Positions 22,720 to 30,069 of a stretch of 64,000 bases of DNA are shown one piece after another. The position numbers were made by a program, and so were the translations under genes. The stretch is taken from assembly GCA_049116335.1 (NCBI GenBank), contig JAGDYZ010000037.1:62001-126000 (forward strand), given 5' to 3'. The stretch's first letter is position 1, and every line of letters starts with the position of its first letter. Under the pieces are notes generated by a model. That model worked only from the letters and a program-made list of their open reading frames with translations. It did not search any database and had not been told where the DNA came from. The DNA is from CANMIH01 sp049116335. Its GTDB lineage: Bacteria; Pseudomonadota; Alphaproteobacteria; Rhodobacterales; Rhodobacteraceae.

Positions 22720-23667
22720 TTAGAATTCCGCGTGGTCGTAGGGCTCTTCGCCCTCTTCCAGCACGTCTTTGTCGAGATATTTGTTCTCGGATTCTTCGCC
22801 TTCTTTCCACTCAAGGTACGAGCGGTATAGGAAGGCCCACGCCTGAATAAACAGCATGGCGACCATCAAGATGATCAGAACCTTAAACAGGAAATACGCG
22901 TTAAAGCCGGAGGGGCTAAAGCCGATGGTTTCGACTTTCCACTTCACGACCCGTACTTTGCGCATCATCTTATCAAGATCGGTGGTGGCATTAAGTACCG
23001 GGCTCATCAGAGCGCGCCACATGAAGAACCACGAATACAGCCAGATCAACACCGCCATCGGGACCATGAAGAACATAGAGCCAAACATATCAATCGCGCG
23101 TTTGGTCCGGTGGCTTACGGCAGAATACACAAGGTCAACACGCACGTGGCCGCCCTGTACAAATGTGTAGGTCAGGCAGAGCGCGACAACCATGGCATTG
23201 TAGAGCTTGAGCTCTTCTGCGTACCACGAAATGTCAAAATCCAGCGGCACACCAAAGCCGAACACAATGTCCGGACGGGTGAAGATCCGCTGCATGAACA
23301 CGATGATAACCTGCTGCAGCACCATGGCCAGACCGGCCCAGGCAGCAAAGCGACCAACGGTGTTCCCAATGCCTTCGAGAAATCTAACGACGTTCCAAAG
23401 GAAGGTGTTCTTCCAAATGCCAAACGCGAAGATAACCGCAAAGAACATGAAGGCGACAAAGAAAAACTCAACCGACGCACCATAGTAAACGAACCGTAGC
23501 AGAGATTCTTTGTCTTCGGTGCTATTGGTCCAGATGACCCAATCCAACCAGCTTGTTGGATGGGTGATCGCATAGCCGAAATTGTAAAACGCCAGGGCGA
23601 TGTTTTGAGCGATCCAGACGATCCACTCCCCCGCGGCGCCCAATACGGACCCGCCTGTTTCTTCCAT
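22720..23667 (-). CDS. TRAP transporter small permease (DctQ type)
   Basis: Small membrane subunit (315 aa, long for a DctQ at about 170-230). Four or five hydrophobic segments are visible, including WIVWIAQNIALAFYNFGYAI, VEFFFVAFMFFAVIFAFGIW, FAAWAGLAMVLQQVIIVFM and MFGSMFFMVPMAVLIWLYSW. The central part VALCLTYTFVQGGHVRVDLVY holds the GGHVRVD pattern typical of DctQ. A soluble, acidic C-terminal tail (EGEESENKYLDKDVLEEGEE) ends the protein. It lies between the binding protein and the large permease in the same direction. Confidence 0.9.
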   Translation of the reverse strand: MEETGGSVLGAAGEWIVWIAQNIALAFYNFGYAITHPTSWLDWVIWTNSTEDKESLLRFVYYGASVEFFFVAFMFFAVIFAFGIWKNTFLWNVVRFLEGIGNTVGRFAAWAGLAMVLQQVIIVFMQRIFTRPDIVFGFGVPLDFDISWYAEELKLYNAMVVALCLTYTFVQGGHVRVDLVYSAVSHRTKRAIDMFGSMFFMVPMAVLIWLYSWFFMWRALMSPVLNATTDLDKMMRKVRVVKWKVETIGFSPSGFNAYFLFKVLIILMVAMLFIQAWAFLYRSYLEWKEGEESENKYLDKDVLEEGEEPYDHAEF

Positions 23668-23746
23668 GATGTCCCCCTTGTGACCCGGGTTGGCCCGGTT
23701 CGTGTCTCAGGTGCGGGCGGGTAACACTGCCATCCGCCCTATAGAG

Positions 23747-23774
23747 AAAGGCCCCCGACTTGCAGGGGCCTTTT
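23747..23774 (-). terminator. intercistronic hairpin between the TRAP binding protein and permease genes
   Basis: AAAGGCCCC at 23747-23755 pairs with GGGGCCTTT at 23765-23773. On the minus strand it sits 19 bp after the binding-protein stop and ends in CCTTTCTC. Such elements in TRAP and ABC operons usually stop part of the transcription or protect the upstream message, giving more binding protein than permease. Confidence 0.6.
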
Positions 23775-23792
23775 GATGGTCGTTGGCTTGGT

Positions 23793-24881
23793 TTAGCCGC
23801 CCAGCACGCGAACGCGCTGCTGTACGTAGTAACCATCCGACTTGTTGATCCAAGCCGCCGAGTTTGCCAGCGAAGCTTCGAACGATGTGCGGATTTTCGC
23901 AAACAGTTCGTCGCCCATGTTTTCGTCCATGACTTCTGCCGACGCGCGACCGAAGGCATCCCAAACATCGTCCGAGAACTGCAGAGTTTTAACACCCTGA
24001 GCCTGCAGACGGGCCAGAGCAGCACCGTTGTTCGACAGAGTTTCTGCCAGCTGGAACTGAGTCGTGGCCATCGAAGCGTAACGCAGGATCGCTTTGTGCT
24101 GATCCGACAGCTCGTTCCAAACGTCGAGGTTAACCGACGACGCCAGAGCCGAACCTGGCTCGTGGAAACCCGCAGTGTAGTAAACTTTTGCAACTTCCTG
24201 GAAGCCGGCGCGTTCGTCAGCCATCGGGCCAACCCACTCCAGACCGTCAAGAGCACCCGACGACAGCGCCTGGTACAGTTCGCCACCTGGGATGTTCTGA
24301 ACCGAAGCGCCCAGTTTGGTCAGCACTTTGCCGCCCAGACCTGGCATACGGAACTTCAGACCGTTGAAGTCATCAGCCGAGTTGATCTCTTTACGGAACC
24401 AACCGCCCGACTGCGAACCCGAGTTACCGGCCAGTAGGCCTTTCAGGTTGAAGATTTCGCCCAGCTCGTCGTGCAGCTGCTCGCCGCCACCGTGGTAGTA
24501 CCAGTTCGATACTTCCTGAGCGGTGCCGCCGAAGGGAACTGCGGTGAAATAGGCGTAACCTGGGTGCTGACCGATGTAGTAGTAGTCAGCCGAGTGATAC
24601 ATGTCGGCCTGGCCCGACGACACAGCGTCGAAGACTTCCAGAGCGCCAACAAGCTCGCCCGGAGCTTTTTTGTCGATGGTCAGGCTGCCATCGGACATCT
24701 CAGCAACCATTTTTTCCATGTAGCTGGCTGCGTCATCAAGAACAGCAAAGCCACGTGGCCACGAGGTGACCATGGTCAGGGTGCGCTTGCCCTGAGCGTA
24801 GGCAGGAGCTGCCAGAGTCGACGCTGCTGCTGCTGCGCCTGCACCGACAGTCGATGCCTTAAGGAATGAACGGCGATCCAT
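23793..24881 (-). CDS. TRAP transporter substrate-binding protein, TakP-like, Tat-exported
   Basis: Periplasmic binding protein (362 aa). The start at 24881 (MDRRSFLKASTVGAGAA) follows GGGAGG; an open frame extends upstream but lacks a ribosome site. The signal peptide has the twin-arginine motif RRSFLK and ends APAYAQ. The mature part matches the Rhodobacter 2-oxoacid binder TakP: WYYHGGGEQLHDE, GGWFRKEINSADDFNGLKFR, GALDGLEWVGPMADERAGF. TakP binds pyruvate and other 2-oxo monocarboxylates with sodium; related proteins bind lactate, so the ligand is probably a short 2-oxo or 2-hydroxy acid. A two-component system lies divergently upstream. Confidence 0.9.
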   Translation of the reverse strand: MDRRSFLKASTVGAGAAAAASTLAAPAYAQGKRTLTMVTSWPRGFAVLDDAASYMEKMVAEMSDGSLTIDKKAPGELVGALEVFDAVSSGQADMYHSADYYYIGQHPGYAYFTAVPFGGTAQEVSNWYYHGGGEQLHDELGEIFNLKGLLAGNSGSQSGGWFRKEINSADDFNGLKFRMPGLGGKVLTKLGASVQNIPGGELYQALSSGALDGLEWVGPMADERAGFQEVAKVYYTAGFHEPGSALASSVNLDVWNELSDQHKAILRYASMATTQFQLAETLSNNGAALARLQAQGVKTLQFSDDVWDAFGRASAEVMDENMGDELFAKIRTSFEASLANSAAWINKSDGYYVQQRVRVLGG

Positions 24882-25181
24882 GGATATCCTCCCATATTGG
24901 ATGCACGTGGCTCCCCACCACATGCGGATCGTTTCAGGTGATCGCAGACTAGGCAGGCTTGGCACGCAATAAAATACCCAGTGCTACGTAGAATGCGCAA
25001 AAAACGGTCCTTTTGCGGTGAATTGGCTATAATCCTCGACCAATATTCCACTCCAACGGAGCGAAAATCTCGGCAAAAGGGAGCTTTTGACTTCCCAACT
25101 AACCCAAAGATTGTGACGCAGGGTATGGTGATGCACAAATGACCACTTAGCCCTTTCGATTTGCACCTCAACCTGCTTTCT
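24882..25181. promoter_or_regulatory. divergent promoter region between TRAP operon and sensor kinase
   Basis: About 300 bp. It holds the inverted repeat CGCAAAA (24996-25002) / TTTTGCG (25011-25017) and a small palindrome CTACGTAG at 24984-24991. Both are candidate targets of the adjacent NarL-type regulator; no clear -10/-35 pair stands out. Confidence 0.45.
24996..25017. repeat. inverted repeat in the TRAP promoter region
   Basis: CGCAAAA at 24996-25002 and TTTTGCG at 25011-25017 with eight bases between; about 115 bp upstream of the binding protein start and 165 bp before the kinase start. Confidence 0.5.
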
Positions 25182-26609
25182 ATGCAGCCCATGACCCGGC
25201 AACGTCCTCGGATCCCTATCTCTTACGGCCAAAAGTTGTTTCTTTTGGCCTCTGTCCCGCTCATCCTTGCGGTGTCTGCCATTGCATTTCTGGTGGCGGT
25301 GCAGTCGCGTGCGCTGGCAGATCGCGAGATCCAGAGCCTTGAAACCCAGTTGATCGAGGCGAAAAAGCGTGAATTGCGGAACTATGTGACCCAGGCACGG
25401 AATGGGTTTCACTTTGTCTATGGCTCGGCAGACCCAAATGATCAGGATGCCAAAGAACAAATCATGCAGATCCTCGCCGCGATGATCTATGGCGATGAAG
25501 GCTTTTTCTTTGTCTATGAATATGATGGCACCAATCTCGTGTCCCCGCGTCAAACCGATCTGATCAACAAGAACTGGATCGATTATCGCGACAGTTCAGG
25601 AAAGCCGGTGGTGGCCCGCTTTATCGAAACCGCGCGGCAAGGTGCCGGCTATGTTGAACATATGTGGCCCAAACCCTCGACTGGCGAGGATGCGCATATG
25701 ATCACCTATGTTACATCTTTTCCGTCCTGGAGATGGGCCGTGGGAACCGGTGTCTTTATAGATGACGTTGTGGCCACGGTTGCGGCATCAAAGGCCGAGG
25801 TGGAAGCGCGCGTGCGCCAGACCTTCCTTTATATTGGGGGGATCACCTTGGCCGCGCTGTTTCTGGTCTTTGCCTCGGGGTTGTTCATCAACATTCGTGA
25901 ACGGCGACTGGCGGATGCAAAGCTGAAAGAACTGACCCAGCGTGTGTTTGATGCGCAAGAAGAAGAGCGCGGCCGCGTAGCTCGTGAATTGCATGATGGG
26001 ATCAGTCAAATCTTGGTTGGGGTCAAGTTCGCTCTTGATCTTGCACGCAGGCGTATCCGTCAGGAGGACCCGCGCGCAGAAGATACGCTGGAAACTGGGA
26101 TTGAGAACCTCGGAGACGCCATTCAGGAAGTGCGCCGCATCAGCCGCGATCTGCGCCCCGGTGTGCTAGATGACCTGGGTCTTGGCCCCGCAATCAAAGC
26201 CTTGGCTGACGATTTTCGGGTTCGAACCGGGATCGACACTCAATTCAACACCGTGGTTTTTCGCAACAGGCTGAGCCAGGAAGCGAAAATTGCCCTCTAT
26301 CGCATTGCACAAGAGGCATTGACCAACATTGAACGCCATTCGGGCGCAACACAGGTTCTGGTCGACCTGCGCGGGCACCGCGCTGGGGCAACTCTGCACA
26401 TCTCGGACGATGGCTGTGGCGTTGAACAGGCCCCCAAGGGGGATGGGCATGGTATTGGATTGCGGAATATGCAAGAACGTATGGAACAGATCGGCGGGCA
26501 CCTCCGTGTCCTCTCTTCTAAGTCCGGTACCGTGATCGAAGCCAGGTTGCCCCTAGCACATATGTTACCCCCGCAAGACAAAGACCCGCAGTCAAAGGCC
26601 AAGGCATGA
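25182..26609 (+). CDS. sensor histidine kinase, NarX/DegS type with Cache domain
   Basis: Membrane histidine kinase (475 aa from ATG 25182; the start is uncertain because no ribosome site is visible, and 25191 is equally possible). First membrane segment LFLLASVPLILAVSAIAFLVAV, then a periplasmic Cache domain (residues 40-210; GFFFVYEYDGTNLVSPRQ and WRWAVGTGVFIDDV are typical), second segment LYIGGITLAALFLVFASGLF, then HisKA_3 with RELHDGISQILVGVK (phospho-His) and a HATPase with ISDDGCGVE and GIGLRNMQERM. Cache domains of this kind sense small carboxylates, which fits control of the divergent TRAP operon. Overlaps the regulator gene by 4 bp. Confidence 0.9.
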   Translation: MQPMTRQRPRIPISYGQKLFLLASVPLILAVSAIAFLVAVQSRALADREIQSLETQLIEAKKRELRNYVTQARNGFHFVYGSADPNDQDAKEQIMQILAAMIYGDEGFFFVYEYDGTNLVSPRQTDLINKNWIDYRDSSGKPVVARFIETARQGAGYVEHMWPKPSTGEDAHMITYVTSFPSWRWAVGTGVFIDDVVATVAASKAEVEARVRQTFLYIGGITLAALFLVFASGLFINIRERRLADAKLKELTQRVFDAQEEERGRVARELHDGISQILVGVKFALDLARRRIRQEDPRAEDTLETGIENLGDAIQEVRRISRDLRPGVLDDLGLGPAIKALADDFRVRTGIDTQFNTVVFRNRLSQEAKIALYRIAQEALTNIERHSGATQVLVDLRGHRAGATLHISDDGCGVEQAPKGDGHGIGLRNMQERMEQIGGHLRVLSSKSGTVIEARLPLAHMLPPQDKDPQSKAKA

Positions 26610-27241
26610 CTCAGAAGAGCCGAGTTGTCGTAGTAGATGATCATCCCATGGTAGCCGAAGGGATCGAAGCGATCCTCGAGAGCTATGACGACATTGATGT
26701 GGTTGCGACGCTGTCAGATGGTCAGGCCATGATTGACCAGCTAACTGAATTGCGTCCCGATGTGATCTTGATGGATTTGAATATGCCGGGTCTGGGGGGG
26801 CTGTCGGCAACCGAGATGATCCTCGAGCGGGCCCCTGACACGCGTATTCTGATCCTGTCGATGCATGATTCACCGGAATATATTACCACCGCACTGTCAC
26901 ATGGCGCGCGCGGCTACGTTCTTAAGGATGTGCCCACAGATGAGATCAAAACCGCCGTTGACGCCGTGATCGCAGGAGAACGATATCTGTGTACCGGAGC
27001 AGAGGGTGCGCTTGAGCCTCAGATCCATGCGCGCGAACAACTGACCAACCGCGAGCAAACGGTTTTGCTACAGCTTGCGCAGGGAAAATCGAACAAAGAT
27101 GTGGCGTTGGAACTGGATATTTCCGTGAGAACCGTCGAAACGCACCGAAAGAATCTCAAGCGCAAACTTGGGATCAGTTCAACCGCAGGCCTGACCCGCT
27201 ACGCTCTTGAGCATGGTGTGTTGCAAGGCGGGATCAGATAA
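26606..27241 (+). CDS. NarL/FixJ-type response regulator
   Basis: Two-domain regulator (211 aa). Receiver: VVVVDDHPMVAEGIEA with the acidic pair, VILMDLNMPGLGGL with the phosphorylated Asp near residue 56, ILSMHDS with Ser/Thr switch, and YVLKD with the conserved Lys. C-terminal LuxR-type helix-turn-helix: LTNREQTVLLQLAQGKSNKDV and SVRTVETHRKNLKRKLG. The ATGA overlap with the kinase makes them a cognate pair. It most likely controls the divergent TRAP operon; the two small secreted proteins that follow on the other strand are another possible target. Confidence 0.93.
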   Translation: MTQKSRVVVVDDHPMVAEGIEAILESYDDIDVVATLSDGQAMIDQLTELRPDVILMDLNMPGLGGLSATEMILERAPDTRILILSMHDSPEYITTALSHGARGYVLKDVPTDEIKTAVDAVIAGERYLCTGAEGALEPQIHAREQLTNREQTVLLQLAQGKSNKDVALELDISVRTVETHRKNLKRKLGISSTAGLTRYALEHGVLQGGIR

Positions 27242-27259
27242 CCACCACGCAAAAGAAAA

Positions 27260-27274
27260 GGCGGGAAGCCCGCC
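27260..27274 (+). terminator. hairpin after the response regulator
   Basis: GGCGGG at 27260-27265 and CCCGCC at 27269-27274 around AAG, 18 bp after the stop. It lies between converging genes; the T content after it is modest. Confidence 0.5.
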
Positions 27275-27303
27275 CTGATCTTGATGAGATTTTGGTTATT
27301 CTC

Positions 27304-27510
27304 TCAGAGTGCAATGCCTTCGACGGTCTTGTCGCAGTTGATGAAGGCTTCAAACACAGCTGGGATCAACCGCATTTTCCCCGAGACACTGTCAATGTCA
27401 TTGGTTGCAGTGGTTTCCGCTTCACCGGCCATGGCGGCAACTGCAATCAACACAGTCAACGCTGCAGCCTTCAGTGGCGTGAAGTCGCGATAGAAGATAT
27501 GTCGTGCCAT
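27304..27510 (-). CDS. small secreted protein of unknown function (peptide B)
   Basis: A 68-residue protein. The start at 27510 follows AAGGGAG at the right distance; the open frame continues upstream without a ribosome site. The N-terminus MARHIFYRDFTPLKAAALTV runs into a hydrophobic segment ending near AAMAGEAE, as in a signal peptide. The mature part is about 40 residues with one Cys (FINCDKTVEGIAL) and no known domain. A shorter gene 183 bp upstream begins with a clearly similar leader (see 27693-27791), so the two appear to be paralogous. Confidence 0.65.
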   Translation of the reverse strand: MARHIFYRDFTPLKAAALTVLIAVAAMAGEAETTATNDIDSVSGKMRLIPAVFEAFINCDKTVEGIAL

Positions 27511-27692
27511 GGTGCTGCTCCCTTTCTGGATCAACCTACTTGTATATTGGCAGATTTTACCTACGGATGACAATTCACGTTGGCGCGCGCGATTGTTGCA
27601 ATCATCGCAACATCTGGCCATATCTTGCCGCCCCACCTCAAAATCGGCAGCAATTTGCCATGGTTAGGCAATCCCGACTGGACACGTCAGAA

Positions 27693-27791
27693 TTAGGCCG
27701 TGGCTTGCAGGGCCGTAACAACCAACATCAAAGCAACAAGTGAAACGGCTTTGCAGATGGTGAAATCGCGGAATGTATGACTGCGCAGCAT
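27693..27791 (-). CDS. 32-residue small secreted or membrane peptide (peptide A)
   Basis: A short frame with a strong ribosome site (AAAGGAG) and codons MLRSHTFRDFTICKAVSLVA followed by a hydrophobic stretch ending in ALQATA and stop. The pattern RxxxFRDFT-xxKA-xxL matches the start of the 68-residue gene downstream (27304-27510), which supports real coding despite the small size. It is little more than a signal sequence, so it could be a membrane peptide, a leader, or a paralogue cut short by mutation. Confidence 0.5.
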   Translation of the reverse strand: MLRSHTFRDFTICKAVSLVALMLVVTALQATA

Positions 27792-28066
27792 GAGAGGCTC
27801 CTTTTCTCAAACGCTCTAGATGTGTTGTGACGGCGAATGGACCGAACTTCAAAGCCTATCTCTGTGCATCTTTGCGCAGGATTTGTGCAACACCTTGAAT
27901 TTTTCTGATGCACTTGTTCGCACCCTCAGCGTAACTTTCCGTCACAAGCCCTCAATCCGTTACGCTCACCACATGAAATCTTTGCGAAAATGTCCAAATC
28001 AACCCACCGCACGCAATAACCGGAAATTTTTTTCGCACCTGCGGCATGTTTCTCATGAATTCGTGG
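27792..28066. other. gene-free stretch before the ilv promoter
   Basis: About 275 bp between the peptide A start and the ilv leader promoter. I see no gene, no clear RNA and no strong inverted repeat. It must contain the promoter of the peptide genes, reading leftward. Confidence 0.4.
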
Positions 28067-28095
28067 TTGACGCCCCGCCCTCGGTCCCATAGTTT
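28067..28095 (+). promoter_or_regulatory. probable promoter of the ilv leader and ilvB
   Basis: TTGACG at 28067-28072 and TAGTTT at 28090-28095, spacing 17, would start the message near 28102, shortly before the leader peptide ribosome site AAGGAG. Confidence 0.45.
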
Positions 28096-28121
28096 CCGCG
28101 CACGCATCAAGGAGCTTAGAC

Positions 28122-28169
28122 ATGGACGCCCTAGTCGTCATTGTTAGAAATAGGCGCATGGACCGGTAA
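28122..28169 (+). CDS. ilv leader peptide
   Basis: Fifteen codons, MDALVVIVRNRRMDR, with a strong AAGGAG ribosome site. Five of residues 4-8 are Leu, Val, Val, Ile, Val, the products of the pathway that ilvB feeds. Ribosome position on these codons would report the supply of charged Leu, Val and Ile tRNAs. It is followed by a terminator and precedes ilvB by about 90 bp, the classic attenuator layout. Confidence 0.85.
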   Translation: MDALVVIVRNRRMDR

Positions 28170-28221
28170 CGGACCCTGAATAGGACCCCATGCGCCCCCG
28201 AAACTCTTCGGGGGCTTTTTT
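28153..28221 (+). terminator. ilv attenuator: antiterminator and terminator
   Basis: Terminator: GCCCCCGAA (28194-28202) pairs with TTCGGGGGC (28207-28215), then six T. Competing stem: GGCGCATGG (28153-28161, inside leader codons 11-14) pairs perfectly with CCATGCGCC (28188-28196), which takes the first bases of the terminator arm. A ribosome stalled at the Leu/Val/Ile codons leaves the first arm free and prevents termination; one that reaches the stop codon covers it and lets the terminator form. Confidence 0.8.
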
Positions 28222-28261
28222 GTATGTGTATATATTTTGTGTCGTGAACGGAGATGGAACT

Positions 28262-30016
28262 ATGACACGTCAGATGACCGGAGCGAAAATGGTGGTTCAG
28301 GCCCTTAAAGATCAGGGTGTGGACGTCGTGTTCGGATACCCTGGCGGGGCTGTCCTACCGATTTACGATGAGATCTTTCAGCAAAATGACATTCGGCACA
28401 TTTTGGTGCGCCACGAACAGGGCGCGGTGCACGCGGCCGAAGGCTATGCTCGTTCAACCGGCAAACCTGGTGTTGTGCTTGTCACCTCAGGCCCCGGTGC
28501 CACCAATGCGGTGACCGGTTTGACCGATGCATTGCTGGACTCGATCCCTCTTGTTGTTCTCACCGGTCAGGTGCCGACCTTTATGATCGGCTCGGATGCC
28601 TTCCAAGAGGCCGATACCGTGGGCATCACCCGCCCCTGCACCAAGAACAACTGGCTGGTCAAAGACACTGATCGTCTGTCAGAGACCATTCACGAGGCTT
28701 TCCTTGTGGCGACATCGGGCCGTCCCGGTCCGGTTCTGATCGACATCCCGAAAGACGTGCAGTTTGCCAGCGCGGAATATCAGCCCAAGCAATCCGCAAA
28801 CACCGCGCATTATCAGCCTCAGGTTAAAGGTGATCAGGATACCATCACCCAGCTGGTCGAGGCCATTGAAAACGCAGAGCGCCCGGTGTTCTACACCGGC
28901 GGTGGTGTTATCAATTCCGGACCTGCAGCGTCGCAGCTGCTTCGGGAACTTGTTGAAGCCACGGGCATTCCAATCACCTCAACCTTGATGGGCCTTGGTG
29001 CCTACCCAGCCTCTGGTAAACATTGGCTTGGCATGCTGGGTATGCATGGTCTTTATGAGGCCAACCTTGCGATGCACGGCTGTGATCTGATGATCAACGT
29101 CGGCGCACGCTTCGACGACCGCATCACTGGCCGACTGGATGCCTTCAGCCCCAATTCAACCAAAGCGCATATTGATATTGATCCAAGCTCGATCAACAAA
29201 GTGATCAAAACGGATATTCCGATCGTTGGTGACATCGCGCATGTTCTGGAAGACGTGTTGCGCATCTGGAAAGCTCGTGGTCGCAAAGTGAACCGTGAAG
29301 CGCTGGCGCGCTGGTCGGCACAGACCCAGGAATGGAAAAAAGAAGACTGCTTGAAGTTCACACAAAAGGGCAAGGTTATCAAACCACAGTATGCTCTGCA
29401 GCGACTTGAGGCCTTGACCAAAGGCATGGACCGCTACGTGACCACCGAAGTGGGTCAGCACCAGATGTGGGCGGCGCAGTTCCTTGGCTTCGAAGATCCC
29501 AACCGCTGGATGACCTCCGGTGGTCTCGGCACCATGGGCTACGGGTTCCCGGCCTCGATTGGTGTGCAGGTTGCTCATCCCGAGGCATTGGTAGTGAACG
29601 TTGCTGGCGAAGCTTCCTGGCTGATGAACATGCAAGAGATGGGCACAGCCATTCAATATAGCCTGCCTGTGAAACAGTTCATCCTGAACAACGAACGTCT
29701 GGGCATGGTGCGCCAGTGGCAGGAATTGCTGCATGGCGAACGCTATTCGCACAGCTGGTCTGAATCACTGCCCGACTTTGTAAAGCTTGCAGAGGCCTTT
29801 GGTGCCAAAGGGATCATCTGTAATGATCCAGCAGATCTCGATGACGCGATCATGGAAATGATCAACTACGATGGCCCGGTCATCTTTGATTGTTTGGTTG
29901 AAAAGCACGAAAACTGCTTCCCGATGATCCCATCGGGCGCCCCGCACAACAAGATGCTGCTAGGTGAAGCCTCGACCGAAGGCGCGATCGGCGACACCGG
30001 CGCGGTTCTGGTCTAA
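28262..30016 (+). CDS. ilvB: acetolactate synthase large (catalytic) subunit
   Basis: Thiamine-diphosphate enzyme (584 aa) that makes 2-acetolactate or 2-aceto-2-hydroxybutyrate, first common step of valine, leucine and isoleucine synthesis. Start ATG 28262 (MTRQMTGAKM) with GGAGATGG upstream. Features: VFGYPGGAVLPIYD, the catalytic Glu in RHEQGAVHAAEGYAR near residue 51, FAD-domain region, and the ThDP motif GEASWLMNMQEMGTAIQ (GDG is GEA here, then N-N) with NNERLGMVRQWQ. Expression is controlled by the leader attenuator. The regulatory subunit ilvN is 2.2 kb further on, separated by a gene on the opposite strand. Confidence 0.95.
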   Translation: MTRQMTGAKMVVQALKDQGVDVVFGYPGGAVLPIYDEIFQQNDIRHILVRHEQGAVHAAEGYARSTGKPGVVLVTSGPGATNAVTGLTDALLDSIPLVVLTGQVPTFMIGSDAFQEADTVGITRPCTKNNWLVKDTDRLSETIHEAFLVATSGRPGPVLIDIPKDVQFASAEYQPKQSANTAHYQPQVKGDQDTITQLVEAIENAERPVFYTGGGVINSGPAASQLLRELVEATGIPITSTLMGLGAYPASGKHWLGMLGMHGLYEANLAMHGCDLMINVGARFDDRITGRLDAFSPNSTKAHIDIDPSSINKVIKTDIPIVGDIAHVLEDVLRIWKARGRKVNREALARWSAQTQEWKKEDCLKFTQKGKVIKPQYALQRLEALTKGMDRYVTTEVGQHQMWAAQFLGFEDPNRWMTSGGLGTMGYGFPASIGVQVAHPEALVVNVAGEASWLMNMQEMGTAIQYSLPVKQFILNNERLGMVRQWQELLHGERYSHSWSESLPDFVKLAEAFGAKGIICNDPADLDDAIMEMINYDGPVIFDCLVEKHENCFPMIPSGAPHNKMLLGEASTEGAIGDTGAVLV

Positions 30017-30040
30017 AAGATCAACGAACGCTGAGATGAG

Positions 30041-30069
30041 AAAAACCCGCAGGAGACTGCGGGTTTTTT
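30041..30069 (+). terminator. terminator after ilvB
   Basis: AAAAACCCGCA at 30041-30051 and TGCGGGTTTTT at 30058-30068, with T continuing to 30069. The stem end overlaps the stop codon of the convergent hybrid kinase gene (30068-30070), and the A-rich arm allows it to work for that strand too. Confidence 0.85.
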
